This document shows positions 7,555-14,427 of a stretch of 14,835 bases of DNA, in pieces (positions within the stretch are counted from its first letter, which is position 1; every line of letters begins with the position of its first letter). Made by a program: the position numbers and the translations under genes. Below the pieces are notes generated by a model. It saw only the letters and a program-made list of their open reading frames with translations. It was not told where the DNA came from and did not search any database. Location: NCBI GenBank assembly GCA_946482625.1, contig CAMLSH010000039.1:1-14835 (forward strand), read 5' to 3'. The DNA comes from an uncultured Opitutaceae bacterium. Lineage in GTDB: Bacteria > Verrucomicrobiota > Verrucomicrobiae > Opitutales > Opitutaceae.

Positions 7555-8985
7555 TCAGACCTTTTGCTGTTTCCATTTCCCGCCGCGGAAGAGCACGGCG
7601 CTCCACAGCGTGAGTACGGTGAAGGAGACCGGCACGGAAATGTAGACACCGACCGGCCCAAGTCCGAGAGGTACGGAAAGGACGTAGGCGATCGGAATCT
7701 GGCCGAGCCAGAAACAGAAGAAGTTCAGCCGGGTGGGCGTCCACGTGTCGCCGGAGCCGTTGAAGGCGGCTTCGAGGCACATGCCGGCGGCGTAGAGCGG
7801 GAAGGCGAGGCTCACGATCCAGAGCGCGCGTACCGCTTGCTCGAATACCTCGGGATCGGTCGTGAAGAATCCAACGATCTGACGTGAGAAAATGATGAAC
7901 AGCAGTCCGACCACGCCGAGGAACATCACGTTGTAACGGGTCGCGATCCGCACGGCGGCTTCGGCTCGGTCGGGTTTTTCGGCGCCGAGATTCTGCCCGA
8001 CGAGCGTGGCGCCTGCATTGGCGAGTCCCCACGCGGGCATGAGTGCGAAGATGACCACGCGAATGGCGATGGTGTAGCCGGCGAGCACTGGACTGCCGAA
8101 GAGGGCGAGCAGTTTGAAAAGGCCCACCCAGCTGGTGGTTGCGATAAACATCTGCGCGATGCCGTTGCCGGAGGTTTTCAGAATGGTGATGAGCATGTCG
8201 TGCCGCGGCTTGAGGTCGGGCAGATGGAGGCGCACGCGGCCCGCCCGCGCGGTGAGATGCCAGAGCTGATAAGCGACGCCGATGCCGCGGCCGATGTTGG
8301 TCGCCACGGCGGCTCCGGTGACGCCCATTTCGGGAAACGGTCCCCAGCCGAAGATGAAACACGGATCGAGGATGATGTTCAGGCCGTTCGCGAGCCACAG
8401 GGTACGCATGGCGATGACCGCGTCGCCGGCGCCTCGGAAGATGGCGTTGATGAGAAAGATCAGAAAGACCGTCGCGTTGCCGCCGAGCATGATGCGCGTG
8501 TAACCGGAACCGAGCGCGACGATTTCCTCGCCGGCACCCATGAGGCGGAGGATGTCGGGGGCGAAATAGCCCAGCAAAAGTCCGAGCCCGGCCGCCAGCG
8601 TGAGCCCGAGCATCACGATTTGCCCGGCGGCTTGCGCGGCGAGGGCGGGATTTTTTTCACCGATGCGCCGCGCGACGATGGCTGTAGCCGCGAAGGAAAT
8701 ACCCATCGCCACCGCGTAGATCAGCGACATCACGGACTCGGTGATGCCCACGACGGCGATCGCTTCTTTTCCGAGGCGGGAAACCCAGAAAACATCCACC
8801 ACGGCGAACAGCGACTCCATGATCATCTCCAGCACCATGGGCACCGCGAGCAGCAGGACAGCGCGGTTCAACGTGACGGCGGTGTAGTCGAAGTGTTCAC
8901 CCTTGAGCGCCTGACGGACGCCCCGCCAGAAGGGCACGGAGGCGGTGGAATCGGATGACGGTGGAGTAGTGATGAGGTCGGACAT
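7555..8985 (-). CDS. MATE family multidrug/metabolite efflux transporter
   Basis: This 476-residue polytopic protein has two MatE halves, about 44-205 and 264-425, with around 12 TM segments, the usual number and length. Diagnostic segments are AVVDVFWVSRLG (61-72), GISFAATAIVARRIGEKN (95-112), INAIFRGAGDA (179-189), LDPCFIFGWG (206-215), GVTGAAVATN (221-230), GATLVGQNLGAEKPDRA (325-341) and FNGSGDTWTPT (408-418). MATE proteins export organic cations and other small molecules in exchange for Na+ or H+. The N-terminus (1-36) is hydrophilic and rich in Ser and Thr. No regulator is divergently encoded next to it. The start at 8985 lacks a Shine-Dalgarno sequence, like most genes here. Confidence 0.9.
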   Translation of the reverse strand: MSDLITTPPSSDSTASVPFWRGVRQALKGEHFDYTAVTLNRAVLLLAVPMVLEMIMESLFAVVDVFWVSRLGKEAIAVVGITESVMSLIYAVAMGISFAATAIVARRIGEKNPALAAQAAGQIVMLGLTLAAGLGLLLGYFAPDILRLMGAGEEIVALGSGYTRIMLGGNATVFLIFLINAIFRGAGDAVIAMRTLWLANGLNIILDPCFIFGWGPFPEMGVTGAAVATNIGRGIGVAYQLWHLTARAGRVRLHLPDLKPRHDMLITILKTSGNGIAQMFIATTSWVGLFKLLALFGSPVLAGYTIAIRVVIFALMPAWGLANAGATLVGQNLGAEKPDRAEAAVRIATRYNVMFLGVVGLLFIIFSRQIVGFFTTDPEVFEQAVRALWIVSLAFPLYAAGMCLEAAFNGSGDTWTPTRLNFFCFWLGQIPIAYVLSVPLGLGPVGVYISVPVSFTVLTLWSAVLFRGGKWKQQKV

Positions 8986-9244
8986 GGAATGGCGGAAAGT
9001 GGATGTCCGCGCCGACGGGAGGAGTGTCGCGGAGCAAACAAAAGGTGGATCAGGAACAGGACATACGCATGAACCGACAGACTATCGCGCCCAACTGACG
9101 ACAGTGTGTCAGCAGTGAGCGCAGCAGGTTCACGGTTTCAACGAACGGTCGGTCAGAAAACGGACAACGGCCTCGGTCTCGATGGCGTGCGCACGCGCGC
9201 GGCGGCCGCACGTTTAAAAGGGAACGGATTTCGCGGCGGGAAAT

Positions 9245-10447
9245 TCAAGAGGCGTTGCGCAAAACTTCCGCGAGCCGTCGCTCCAAATAACGACGTTCGC
9301 TGTCGTTGCTAACCCACGACAGCGACTCGCGGTAGGCCGTGGCCGCCTCCGCATTTCGTCCGAGGCGACGCAACAGATCCGCCCGCGCCGCAGGCAGGCG
9401 GTGATAGCCGGGAAGATTGAGCTGAGCGAGCAGGCCGAGACCGCGTTCCACACCCTCGGCCATGGCGATGGCGACGGCGCGATTGAGCTCGATCACGGGC
9501 GATGGGTGACGTTGCGCGAGCACGCCGTAGAGCGCGGCGATTTGCGGCCAGTCCGTTTCGCGGGCGGTCGGCGCTTGGGCGTGAAGCGCTGCGATGGCGG
9601 CTTGGAGCGCGTAAGGTCCCGGAGATCCGCCACGGAACGCTCGCTCGACTAAAGTAGCCCCCTCGTCGATCTCGGCGCGAATCCAGCGATGGCGATCCTG
9701 GTCTTCGAGCAGAACCAAATCGCCGGCGGCATCGACGCGTGCGTGACGACGCGCGTGGTTGAGCAACAGCAATCCCAGCAGACCCGCGGCTTCGCGTTCG
9801 GCTGGGAGAAGCTCGACGAGTTGCCGCGCCAGCCGAATGGCTTCCGCACAGAGGCTGGTGCGGATCAGCTCCGCGCCGGCGGACGCGGCGTAGCCCTCGT
9901 TGAAGACCAGGTAGACAACGTGAAACGCGGTCGAGAGACGCTCGCCGAGCTCCTCGTCGGCGGGGACTTCGTACGGAATGCCGGCGAGCTTGATCTTGGC
10001 TTTGGCGCGCACGAGGCGTTGGGCGAGCGTCGGCACGGGCACGAGAAAGGCCCGGGCGATCTCGTCGGTCGTGAGCCCGCAGACGGTGTGAAGCGTCAGC
10101 GCGATCTGGGCATCGGGCGCGAGCGCCGGATGGCAGCAGGTGAAGATCAAACGCAGTGTATCCACGGGCTGGGGAGCGTTTTCGTCCGGCGTGACGAGCG
10201 TGATCATTTCCTCGTGTTTGTTGGCGGCCATCGCGCGGTGGCGGATCTGGTCGATGGCTTTGTTGCGGGCGGTGGTCATCAACCACGCGACGGGGTTGGG
10301 CGGCGTGCCTTTCACGGGCCATTGGGCGACCGCGATGGCGAAGGCCTCTTGAAGCGCGTCTTCCGCGAGCGTGAAGTCGCGGACCACGCGAATGAGGCTC
10401 GCGAGGATGCGTCCGTAATGCTCCCGGTGGATTTCGCCGAGCGTCAC
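9245..10447 (-). CDS. ECF sigma factor with C-terminal extension (ECF42-type)
   Basis: This 400-residue protein starts at GTG 10447, which overlaps the stop of the preceding YCII gene in GTGA; the open frame extends further upstream, but only through the YCII gene region. Residues 1-72 are sigma-2 (HYGRILASLIRVVRDFTLAEDALQEAF, NPVAWLMTTARNKAIDQIR). Residues about 95-155 contain sigma-4, entered by the family hallmark IFTCCHPALAPDAQIAL and helix-turn-helix GLTTDEIARAFLVPVPTLAQRLVRAK. The remainder, about 160-400, is the DUF6596 plus TPR-like extension (FNEGYAASAG, 182-190), which is required for activity in studied ECF42 members as I recall. There is no anti-sigma gene nearby, as is normal for this group. 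It redirects RNA polymerase to a small set of promoters, probably including its own operon. Confidence 0.9.
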   Translation of the reverse strand: MTLGEIHREHYGRILASLIRVVRDFTLAEDALQEAFAIAVAQWPVKGTPPNPVAWLMTTARNKAIDQIRHRAMAANKHEEMITLVTPDENAPQPVDTLRLIFTCCHPALAPDAQIALTLHTVCGLTTDEIARAFLVPVPTLAQRLVRAKAKIKLAGIPYEVPADEELGERLSTAFHVVYLVFNEGYAASAGAELIRTSLCAEAIRLARQLVELLPAEREAAGLLGLLLLNHARRHARVDAAGDLVLLEDQDRHRWIRAEIDEGATLVERAFRGGSPGPYALQAAIAALHAQAPTARETDWPQIAALYGVLAQRHPSPVIELNRAVAIAMAEGVERGLGLLAQLNLPGYHRLPAARADLLRRLGRNAEAATAYRESLSWVSNDSERRYLERRLAEVLRNAS

Positions 10448-10818
10448 GCGTCGATCATGCGTTCGAGGTCGTCGTCGGTCATGATCGGACGGACCTCCAT
10501 CGTGAAACCGACACGGAGGGCGGGAAACGTTTTCGCGATGGAAATGGCGGCGGCCCGATCCACGCATTCGACGAGCTCGAATCCGCCGAGGATCTCTTTC
10601 GTTTCGACGAAGGGGCCATCGGTGACGGAGCAGCTCCCGTTTTTTTCGCGCACCAGGCACGAGGAAGAGGGCGGGTGTAGGCCGATGCCGGCGCGACCGA
10701 TGCCGCGCGCAACGAGATCCTGGTGCCACTGTTCGCAGGCGTGTGCGACGCGGCGCTTTTCCTCCTTGGGCAGGCCCGGCCACTGTTCGCTTTCGTAGAC
10801 CATGAGCAGGTATTGCAT
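10444..10818 (-). CDS. YCII-related (DGPF) protein
   Basis: This 124-residue protein starts at MQYLLMVYESE; an in-frame start at 10926 would add an unconserved 36-residue leader, and an AAGGAA Shine-Dalgarno-like sequence sits just before the ATG at 10818. The YCII fold is seen in the opening beta strand MQYLLMVY, the helix of about 20-40 with His31 in WHQDL, and the hallmark DGPF at 67-70 in VTDGPFVETKEILGGF. The C-terminal strand MEVRPIM (108-113) follows a helix SIAKTFPAL. The function of this family is not firmly known; it resembles YciI, which may be a hydrolase or dehalogenase. Genes of this type precede ECF42 sigma factors in many genomes. It overlaps the sigma gene by 4 bp. Confidence 0.88.
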   Translation of the reverse strand: MQYLLMVYESEQWPGLPKEEKRRVAHACEQWHQDLVARGIGRAGIGLHPPSSSCLVREKNGSCSVTDGPFVETKEILGGFELVECVDRAAAISIAKTFPALRVGFTMEVRPIMTDDDLERMIDA

Positions 10819-10909
10819 GTGTTTCCTTGGCTGATGTGGGCTCAACGCGTTCGACAGCCCGCGCACATACGCGCGCCGGTGATCGAGGTCGTCGAGGAGT
10901 CTGGGTTCT

Positions 10910-11275
10910 TCAATCGCGACATTCATTGCCGGTTACTTGTGGACGCAGTTCGACGGCCGCGCCGGCGCGGAGGGCCGGGAACCGCTTCGCGATGGCGATG
11001 GCCTCATCGAGGTCTTTGCATTCGAGCATTTCGAGGCCGCCGAGAAACTCCTTCGTCTCGGCAAAAGGTCCGTCGGTGATAACGACCTTTCCGTCGGTTT
11101 CTCGCAACGTGGTGGCGGTGGCGATCGGTTGAAGGCCGGCGGCGCCGCGGGTGTGTCCAGTTTTAACGAGTTCGTTGTGCCACGCGCCGCAGGCCTCGTG
11201 GATACGGTTACGCTCGTCAGTCGGTGTCGCGGCCCAGCGCTGGTCGTCGAGGTAGATAAGCATCAGGTACTGCAT
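10910..11275 (-). CDS. YCII-related (DGPF) protein, first gene of the ECF42 operon
   Basis: This 121-residue protein starts at MQYLMLIYLDDQRW; longer frames reaching 11635 are open only because of G+C bias and antisense overlap with the YkgJ gene. Shared family features are the opening strand QYLMLIY, AWHNELVKTGH (31-41) and ITDGPFAETKEFLGG (66-80) with DGPF at 68-71. The helix AIAIAKRFPALRAGAAVELRP precedes a short tail. It is a paralogue of the next gene 91 bp downstream; both have WHxxLV and DGPF-x-ETKE. No catalytic residue is certain, though the conserved His and Asp are candidates. It is transcribed toward the sigma factor gene and headed by a candidate ECF42 promoter about 20 bp from its start. 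Confidence 0.88.
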   Translation of the reverse strand: MQYLMLIYLDDQRWAATPTDERNRIHEACGAWHNELVKTGHTRGAAGLQPIATATTLRETDGKVVITDGPFAETKEFLGGLEMLECKDLDEAIAIAKRFPALRAGAAVELRPQVTGNECRD

Positions 11276-11301
11276 AGGCGTAAGAGTGATTTCAGCTGCT
11301 A

Positions 11302-11328
11302 GTCGGATGACTCGGGACAGTTTCGACA
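11302..11328 (-). promoter_or_regulatory. Candidate ECF42-dependent promoter of the YCII/sigma operon
   Basis: On the minus strand TGTCGA (11328-11323) is followed by a 17-nt spacer and CGAC (11305-11302), 27 bases before the start codon at 11275. As I recall, studied ECF42 sigma factors recognise TGTCGA at -35 and CG(A/T)C at -10. Both boxes match exactly, and the distance to the start is right for a short leader. This would make the operon autoregulated. The match is by eye only. Confidence 0.5.
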
Positions 11329-11446
11329 GAGACGCTTCTTTATTTTTAGGCAACCGGACGAAGCCGATGACGACGGCCCGTCCGATAAACGGTTGCGCGC
11401 GGCGGGAGGCGCGGCAGGCTCGGGCCGTTCGCATCACCCCAACTCT

Positions 11447-11776
11447 GTGAATACACCCGCCGACTGCCGCCGCTGTGGAGTCTGTTGTTTTTCTTCCTTG
11501 GACGCCTACGTGCGTGTGACGGGCGATGACTGGACGCGATTGGGCGATGAGGCGGAACGCGTCGCGCATTTTGTGGGCAACCGGGCGTTCATGCGCATGC
11601 GTGAAGGGTGCTGCGTGGCGCTGGAGTTGCGCCACACGGAGGACGGGGCGGCGGAGTTTTTTTGCTCGATTTACGAGCGGCGTCCGCAGATTTGCCGCGA
11701 TCTCGCGCGGGGGTCCCCGGAGTGCGACGGCGAACGCGCCGCAAAGGCCGCGCGGATAAACCTGGACGGAGTGTGA
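11447..11776 (+). CDS. YkgJ-family cysteine cluster protein
   Basis: This roughly 109-residue protein carries an N-terminal CxxCxxCC cluster (C7, C10, C13, C14 in DCRRCGVCC) and further cysteines at about 55, 56, 73, 83 and 93, including FFCSIYERRPQICRDL. This is the YkgJ/Fe-S or zinc-binding cluster family, likely a small metal-binding protein whose substrate is not established. I place the start at GTG 11447 because the cluster begins close to it; a TTG at 11393 is an alternative giving 18 extra unconserved residues, and neither has a good Shine-Dalgarno sequence. It is divergent from the YCII operon (171-bp gap) and 129 bp upstream of the rhomboid gene on the same strand. Confidence 0.8.
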   Translation: MNTPADCRRCGVCCFSSLDAYVRVTGDDWTRLGDEAERVAHFVGNRAFMRMREGCCVALELRHTEDGAAEFFCSIYERRPQICRDLARGSPECDGERAAKAARINLDGV

Positions 11777-11905
11777 GCGACGCGGAGGGCGGTGTTCGCA
11801 GCCGCGTTGTTGGAGATCAGGCCGGAAAGGGCCTGTGGTGAATGGTAATGGCCCGGGCGTTTATGCATTGCCGGGCCGCTTTCACCGAACATCACCGACA
11901 CGAGC

Positions 11906-12475
11906 ATGGCTGACATCCTGGGATTTCTCGAACGGCTGTTTCTAAGCGCGCCCTATTACTGGCTCTCCTGGCCGGTGGTGGCGATGGTCGCGGGCTCAGT
12001 GCTGAGCGCGGCTTCCGCCCAAAGCGCTACGCGGCTGGCGATCACGCCAAGAACGGCGGGCGGGCTGGTCGGGATTGTTACCGCGCCGTTCGTGCATGCG
12101 AACTTCGCGCATCTGGCCGCGAACGTGCCGCCGTTTATCGTACTCGGGGCGCTGATACTGCGCCGGAGCGAGGCGGAGTTTCTGCGGGTGGCGCTGGTGG
12201 TGACTGTCGCGCAAGGCGTGGCGCTGTGGCTGTTCGGCCGGCGGGCAGCCCACATGGGAATGAGCGGAGTGATCTTTGGGTTTCTCGGGTGGCTGCTGGG
12301 TGTGGCGTGGTTTACGCGAGCGACACCGGATCTGCTCATCGCTGCGGGCGTGCTCGCCTTTTATGGCGGGATGCTCGCAGGCGTGGCTCCAGCGCGAAAC
12401 GGCACCTCGTGGGAAGGCCACTTGTTCGGGCTCATCGCCGGGGCTGCGTCGGCGTGGTATTTTCTCGGTCGCTGA
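11906..12475 (+). CDS. Rhomboid family intramembrane serine protease
   Basis: This 189-residue polytopic protein is close to the minimal six-TM rhomboid core. Catalytic-type residues are visible: Ser120 in HMGMSGVIFG (GxSG) and His172 in WEGHLFGLIAGA. The auxiliary sequence HLAANVPPF (69-77) supplies His69 and Asn73, equivalent to the GlpG His/Asn that stabilise the oxyanion. Six hydrophobic helices are expected at about 18-36, 53-83, 92-110, 117-136, 141-160 and 170-188. Rhomboids cut transmembrane helices within the inner membrane; no adjacent substrate is obvious. No cytoplasmic N-terminal domain or extra TM is present, unlike GlpG. The ATG at 11906 gives a short N-terminus (about 17 residues). 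It is convergent with the third YCII gene, 22 bp apart. Confidence 0.88.
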   Translation: MADILGFLERLFLSAPYYWLSWPVVAMVAGSVLSAASAQSATRLAITPRTAGGLVGIVTAPFVHANFAHLAANVPPFIVLGALILRRSEAEFLRVALVVTVAQGVALWLFGRRAAHMGMSGVIFGFLGWLLGVAWFTRATPDLLIAAGVLAFYGGMLAGVAPARNGTSWEGHLFGLIAGAASAWYFLGR

Positions 12476-12497
12476 TCTGCCGATACGGCAGCGGGCT

Positions 12498-12899
12498 TCA
12501 ATGCATGGTCTGACGGCCGATCGAGCGCGCGAGGGCGCATGCGCCGGCGACGGGGCGGACTTCGACGAGCATGCCGTGTTTTAAATTCGGACAGCGTTGC
12601 GCGATCTCTGTGGCTTCTTCGAGATCGGATACGGTGAGGAAGAAATACCCGGCGATCGCTTCTTTTGCCTCGGCGTAGGGACCATCGACAATGCGTTCGC
12701 CGCGCGCGCCCGCGACCACGCGGACTTGCGGTTCCAGCGGATGACCGTGCTGCGCTTTCCCGCTTTGCACCAAACCGTCGTACCAGGCGTTCCAGTCGTT
12801 CAAGAGTTGTTCGCGCTGAGCCGCGTCCATCGCGTGGTAGGCCTCGGGCGTGGAGTCGCGGAAGATCAGCATGAAAGGGGCGGGTTCCGTGGTAGACAT
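12498..12899 (-). CDS. YCII-related (DGPY variant) protein
   Basis: This 133-residue protein is a third, more divergent member of the YCII family. It starts at ATG 12899 (MSTTEPAPFMLIFRD); the frame is open to 13154 but that part has no family features. It shows the opening strand PFMLIFRD, WNAWYDGLVQSGKAQHGHPL (36-55) and VDGPYAEAKEAIAGYFFL (71-88), with DGPY in place of DGPF, then EVRPVAG near the end. In many genomes the DGPY form with a His in HGHPL is a separate YCII subfamily. It lies about 1.2 kb from the YCII/sigma operon, on the same strand, separated by the YkgJ and rhomboid genes. No clear promoter was found; TGTCTA-N19-CGAC occurs upstream but with wrong spacing. Confidence 0.85.
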   Translation of the reverse strand: MSTTEPAPFMLIFRDSTPEAYHAMDAAQREQLLNDWNAWYDGLVQSGKAQHGHPLEPQVRVVAGARGERIVDGPYAEAKEAIAGYFFLTVSDLEEATEIAQRCPNLKHGMLVEVRPVAGACALARSIGRQTMH

Positions 12900-13074
12900 G
12901 GGACGTGGTGATTCGAGGGTGACGCCAGTTGAGTTGGGGGAAGCATTAGTGCGGACCCATGACGCAGCGGAAGCCGAATATTCAGGCGGCGGCGCCGTCG
13001 GCCACACGATGATGTGGCGTAGACAGACCGTTGCCCGGGCCGAGGCAAAAATTTCAGCCAAATTTGCGCGATAG

Positions 13075-13101
13075 TGTCCGGAAGGAGAGGGTCCGAGCGT
13101 C
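13075..13101 (+). promoter_or_regulatory. Possible degenerate ECF42-like promoter before DoxX
   Basis: TGTCCG (13075-13080) is followed by 17 nt and CGTC (13098-13101). Compared with TGTCGA-N17-CG(A/T)C, the -10-like box and spacer are exact and the -35-like box has two mismatches. It would leave an untranslated leader of about 70 bases. An alternative TAAAAT at 13159-13164 could serve a housekeeping sigma, but its -35 is poor. Confidence 0.2.
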
Positions 13102-13179
13102 GAGGCAATGAAAGGGACGGCTTTCTTCTGAACCGTTTCTCCCAACGCACGCATTGTCTAAAATTCCACGTTCCTCCCG

Positions 13180-13632
13180 ATGAGCACTGCAACCGATATC
13201 CACACTCACCCAGCCGGCGGGCAGCCCAGAGGCTTTACCCGGCACCTGCCCACGGTTGCCCGGATTCTTCTCGGACTGCCGCTGGTCGTTTTCGGCCTGA
13301 ACGGCTTTCTCAATTTCATCCCGCCGCCGAGCGCGCCTCTTCCAGAGCCGGCCATGGCCTTCGCCGGCGCGTTGGTGAATAGCGGATACATGATGCCGCT
13401 CATCGGAGCGACCCAGCTGATCGTCGGCGTGTTGCTGGTTGTGAATCGTTTCGTGCCGCTCGCACTCGCGTTGTTCGCGCCCTTCATCGTCAACAGCGTA
13501 GCGTTCCATATTTTCCTCGAACGTTCCGGACTGGGAATGGCCGTGGTGTTTCTGGCGCTCGAACTCTACCTCGCCTGGAAATATCGGCACGCTTACCGCC
13601 CGATGCTGGCGGCGCGCATCACGCCGTTGTAA
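13180..13632 (+). CDS. DoxX-family integral membrane protein
   Basis: This 150-residue protein has four predicted TM helices at about 25-46, 70-88, 89-111 and 118-135, after a hydrophilic N-terminus of about 20 residues with His8 and His10. The pattern ARILLGLPLVVFGLNGFLNF, MMPLIGATQLIVGVLL, FAPFIVNSVAFHIFLE and LALELYLAWKYRHAYRPML is typical of the DoxX-like group. Family members are linked to redox or membrane functions and often lie near YCII, SRPBCC and sigma-factor genes, but no reaction is established for this type. No Shine-Dalgarno is visible before the ATG at 13180; the preceding bases are TTCCTCCCG. It is followed by the SRPBCC gene after 54 bp on the same strand, probably as an operon. 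Confidence 0.85.
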   Translation: MSTATDIHTHPAGGQPRGFTRHLPTVARILLGLPLVVFGLNGFLNFIPPPSAPLPEPAMAFAGALVNSGYMMPLIGATQLIVGVLLVVNRFVPLALALFAPFIVNSVAFHIFLERSGLGMAVVFLALELYLAWKYRHAYRPMLAARITPL

Positions 13633-13686
13633 CCGCAATCCGCTCCGAACACCGGCCGCTTCATTCATCTCAACACTCACGTCAAC

Positions 13687-14229
13687 ATGCTCGTTAAAAT
13701 CCTTCTCGTTATCGCCGCATTGATCGCGGTTTTTCTTATCATTGCCGCCCTGCAGCCGGCGGAATACCGCGTGGAACGGTCCATGCGCATTTCCGCGCCC
13801 GCTTCGGTCGTGTTCGTGCAGGTGAATGATCTTCACCAGTACCAACTCTGGAATCCGTGGGCGAAGTTCGACCCGGCGGCAAAATACACCCACTCAGGCC
13901 CGCCCAGCGGAACCGGCGCGGCGCTGGCGTGGGCCGGCAATTCGAAGATCGGGGAAGGCCGCATGACCATCGTCGAGAGCCGCCCGAATGTTTTGGTCCG
14001 GATGAAACTCGAGTTCATCAAGCCCTTCGCGTCGGTCGCCACGACGGACTTTGCTTTCGCCCAAGACGGCGATCAAACGGTCGTCACGTGGAGCATGCAC
14101 GGAGCGAAGAATTTTATGAGCAAAGTTTTCGGGCTGATCATGAGCATGGACAAAATGATCGGCGGCCAGTTCGAGGAAGGGTTGACGACGTTGAAATCCA
14201 TCGCGGAAGAAGCGGCAGCGAAGAAATAG
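13687..14229 (+). CDS. Membrane-anchored SRPBCC (START/Bet v1-like) protein
   Basis: This 180-residue protein begins with one TM helix at about 4-22 (KILLVIAALIAVFLIIAAL), so the rest should be tethered to the membrane. The domain from about 28 is the polyketide_cyc2/SRPBCC fold: VERSMRISAPASVVFVQVND, WNPWAKFDP (55-63), GTGAALAWAGN (75-85), GRMTIVESRPN (91-101) and TWSMHGAKNFMSKVFGL (134-150), ending with MDKMIGGQFEEGLTTLKSIA. These form a hydrophobic ligand cavity in the family; the ligand is unknown. No catalytic residue can be assigned. Downstream of DoxX with a 54-bp gap, it is the second gene of the pair. It is followed by an inverted-repeat region and a convergent methylglyoxal synthase gene. 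Confidence 0.85.
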   Translation: MLVKILLVIAALIAVFLIIAALQPAEYRVERSMRISAPASVVFVQVNDLHQYQLWNPWAKFDPAAKYTHSGPPSGTGAALAWAGNSKIGEGRMTIVESRPNVLVRMKLEFIKPFASVATTDFAFAQDGDQTVVTWSMHGAKNFMSKVFGLIMSMDKMIGGQFEEGLTTLKSIAEEAAAKK

Positions 14230-14231
14230 GC

Positions 14232-14325
14232 GGTACCTGAAGCGGGGCGTACCGAGGTTCAGGAGCGGCGGCATTCCTGCCGCCGGACGGGGATCTTCAT
14301 CGGTGGTAAGAATGCCGCCACTCCG
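14232..14325. repeat. Nested inverted-repeat element (REP/MITE-like candidate)
   Basis: Nested palindromes lie between the SRPBCC and mgsA genes. CGGTAC (14232-14237) pairs with GTACCG (14250-14255), and CCTGAA (14237-14242) with TTCAGG (14259-14264). A longer arm pair, GGAGCGGCGGCATTC (14263-14277) and GAATGCCGCCACTCC (14311-14325), matches with one mismatch. Within the left arm GGCGGCA-TTCC-TGCCGCC (14268-14285) makes a perfect 7-bp hairpin, so two structures compete. This looks like a short interspersed element, but copy number cannot be seen from one window. Confidence 0.45.
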
Positions 14326-14365
14326 TAGACATGTTCCGCCGGCGGATCATCTTGGACTCGAAGTG

Positions 14366-14393
14366 AAAAACCGGGCCTGGCCTTGGGTTTTCT
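14366..14393. terminator. Possible bidirectional terminator between convergent genes
   Basis: AAAACC (14368-14373) pairs with GGTTTT (14387-14392) around GGGCCTGGCCTTG, and the arms give T-runs on both strands (GGTTTTC on plus, GGTTTTTC on minus). It lies between the ends of the convergent SRPBCC and methylglyoxal synthase genes. The inner stem is weak, so the call is tentative. Confidence 0.25.
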
Positions 14394-14427
14394 CGCCGTC
14401 GCCCTTGGGTGGATACGAATCAGGAGA

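Noticed and set aside
7340..8398. Minus-strand open frame of 352 codons
   Set aside because: It overlaps the MATE and pectate lyase genes in a different frame; Arg/His-rich and without motifs.
10448..10783. Upstream extension of the sigma factor
   Set aside because: The extension overlaps the YCII gene in another frame, and sigma-2 homology begins right after the GTG at 10447.
9689..10798. Long plus-strand open frame of 369 codons
   Set aside because: It is antisense to the sigma factor and YCII genes, whose families are clear; the translation has no domain signature and reflects G+C-driven codon bias.
11276..11635. N-terminal extension of the first YCII gene
   Set aside because: It would run antisense through the YkgJ gene and cover the candidate promoter; YCII family members begin at the MQYL strand.
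11850..11877. GGCCCGG/CCGGGCC hairpin between YkgJ and rhomboid genes
   Set aside because: The stem is good but no T-tract follows on either strand, so it is not called a terminator.
12960..13030. TGTCTA-N19-CGAC upstream of the third YCII gene (minus strand)
   Set aside because: The spacer is two bases too long and the -35-like box is imperfect compared with the operon promoter.
13054..13893. Minus-strand 279-codon frame
   Set aside because: It is antisense to the DoxX and SRPBCC genes, which have clear family motifs.
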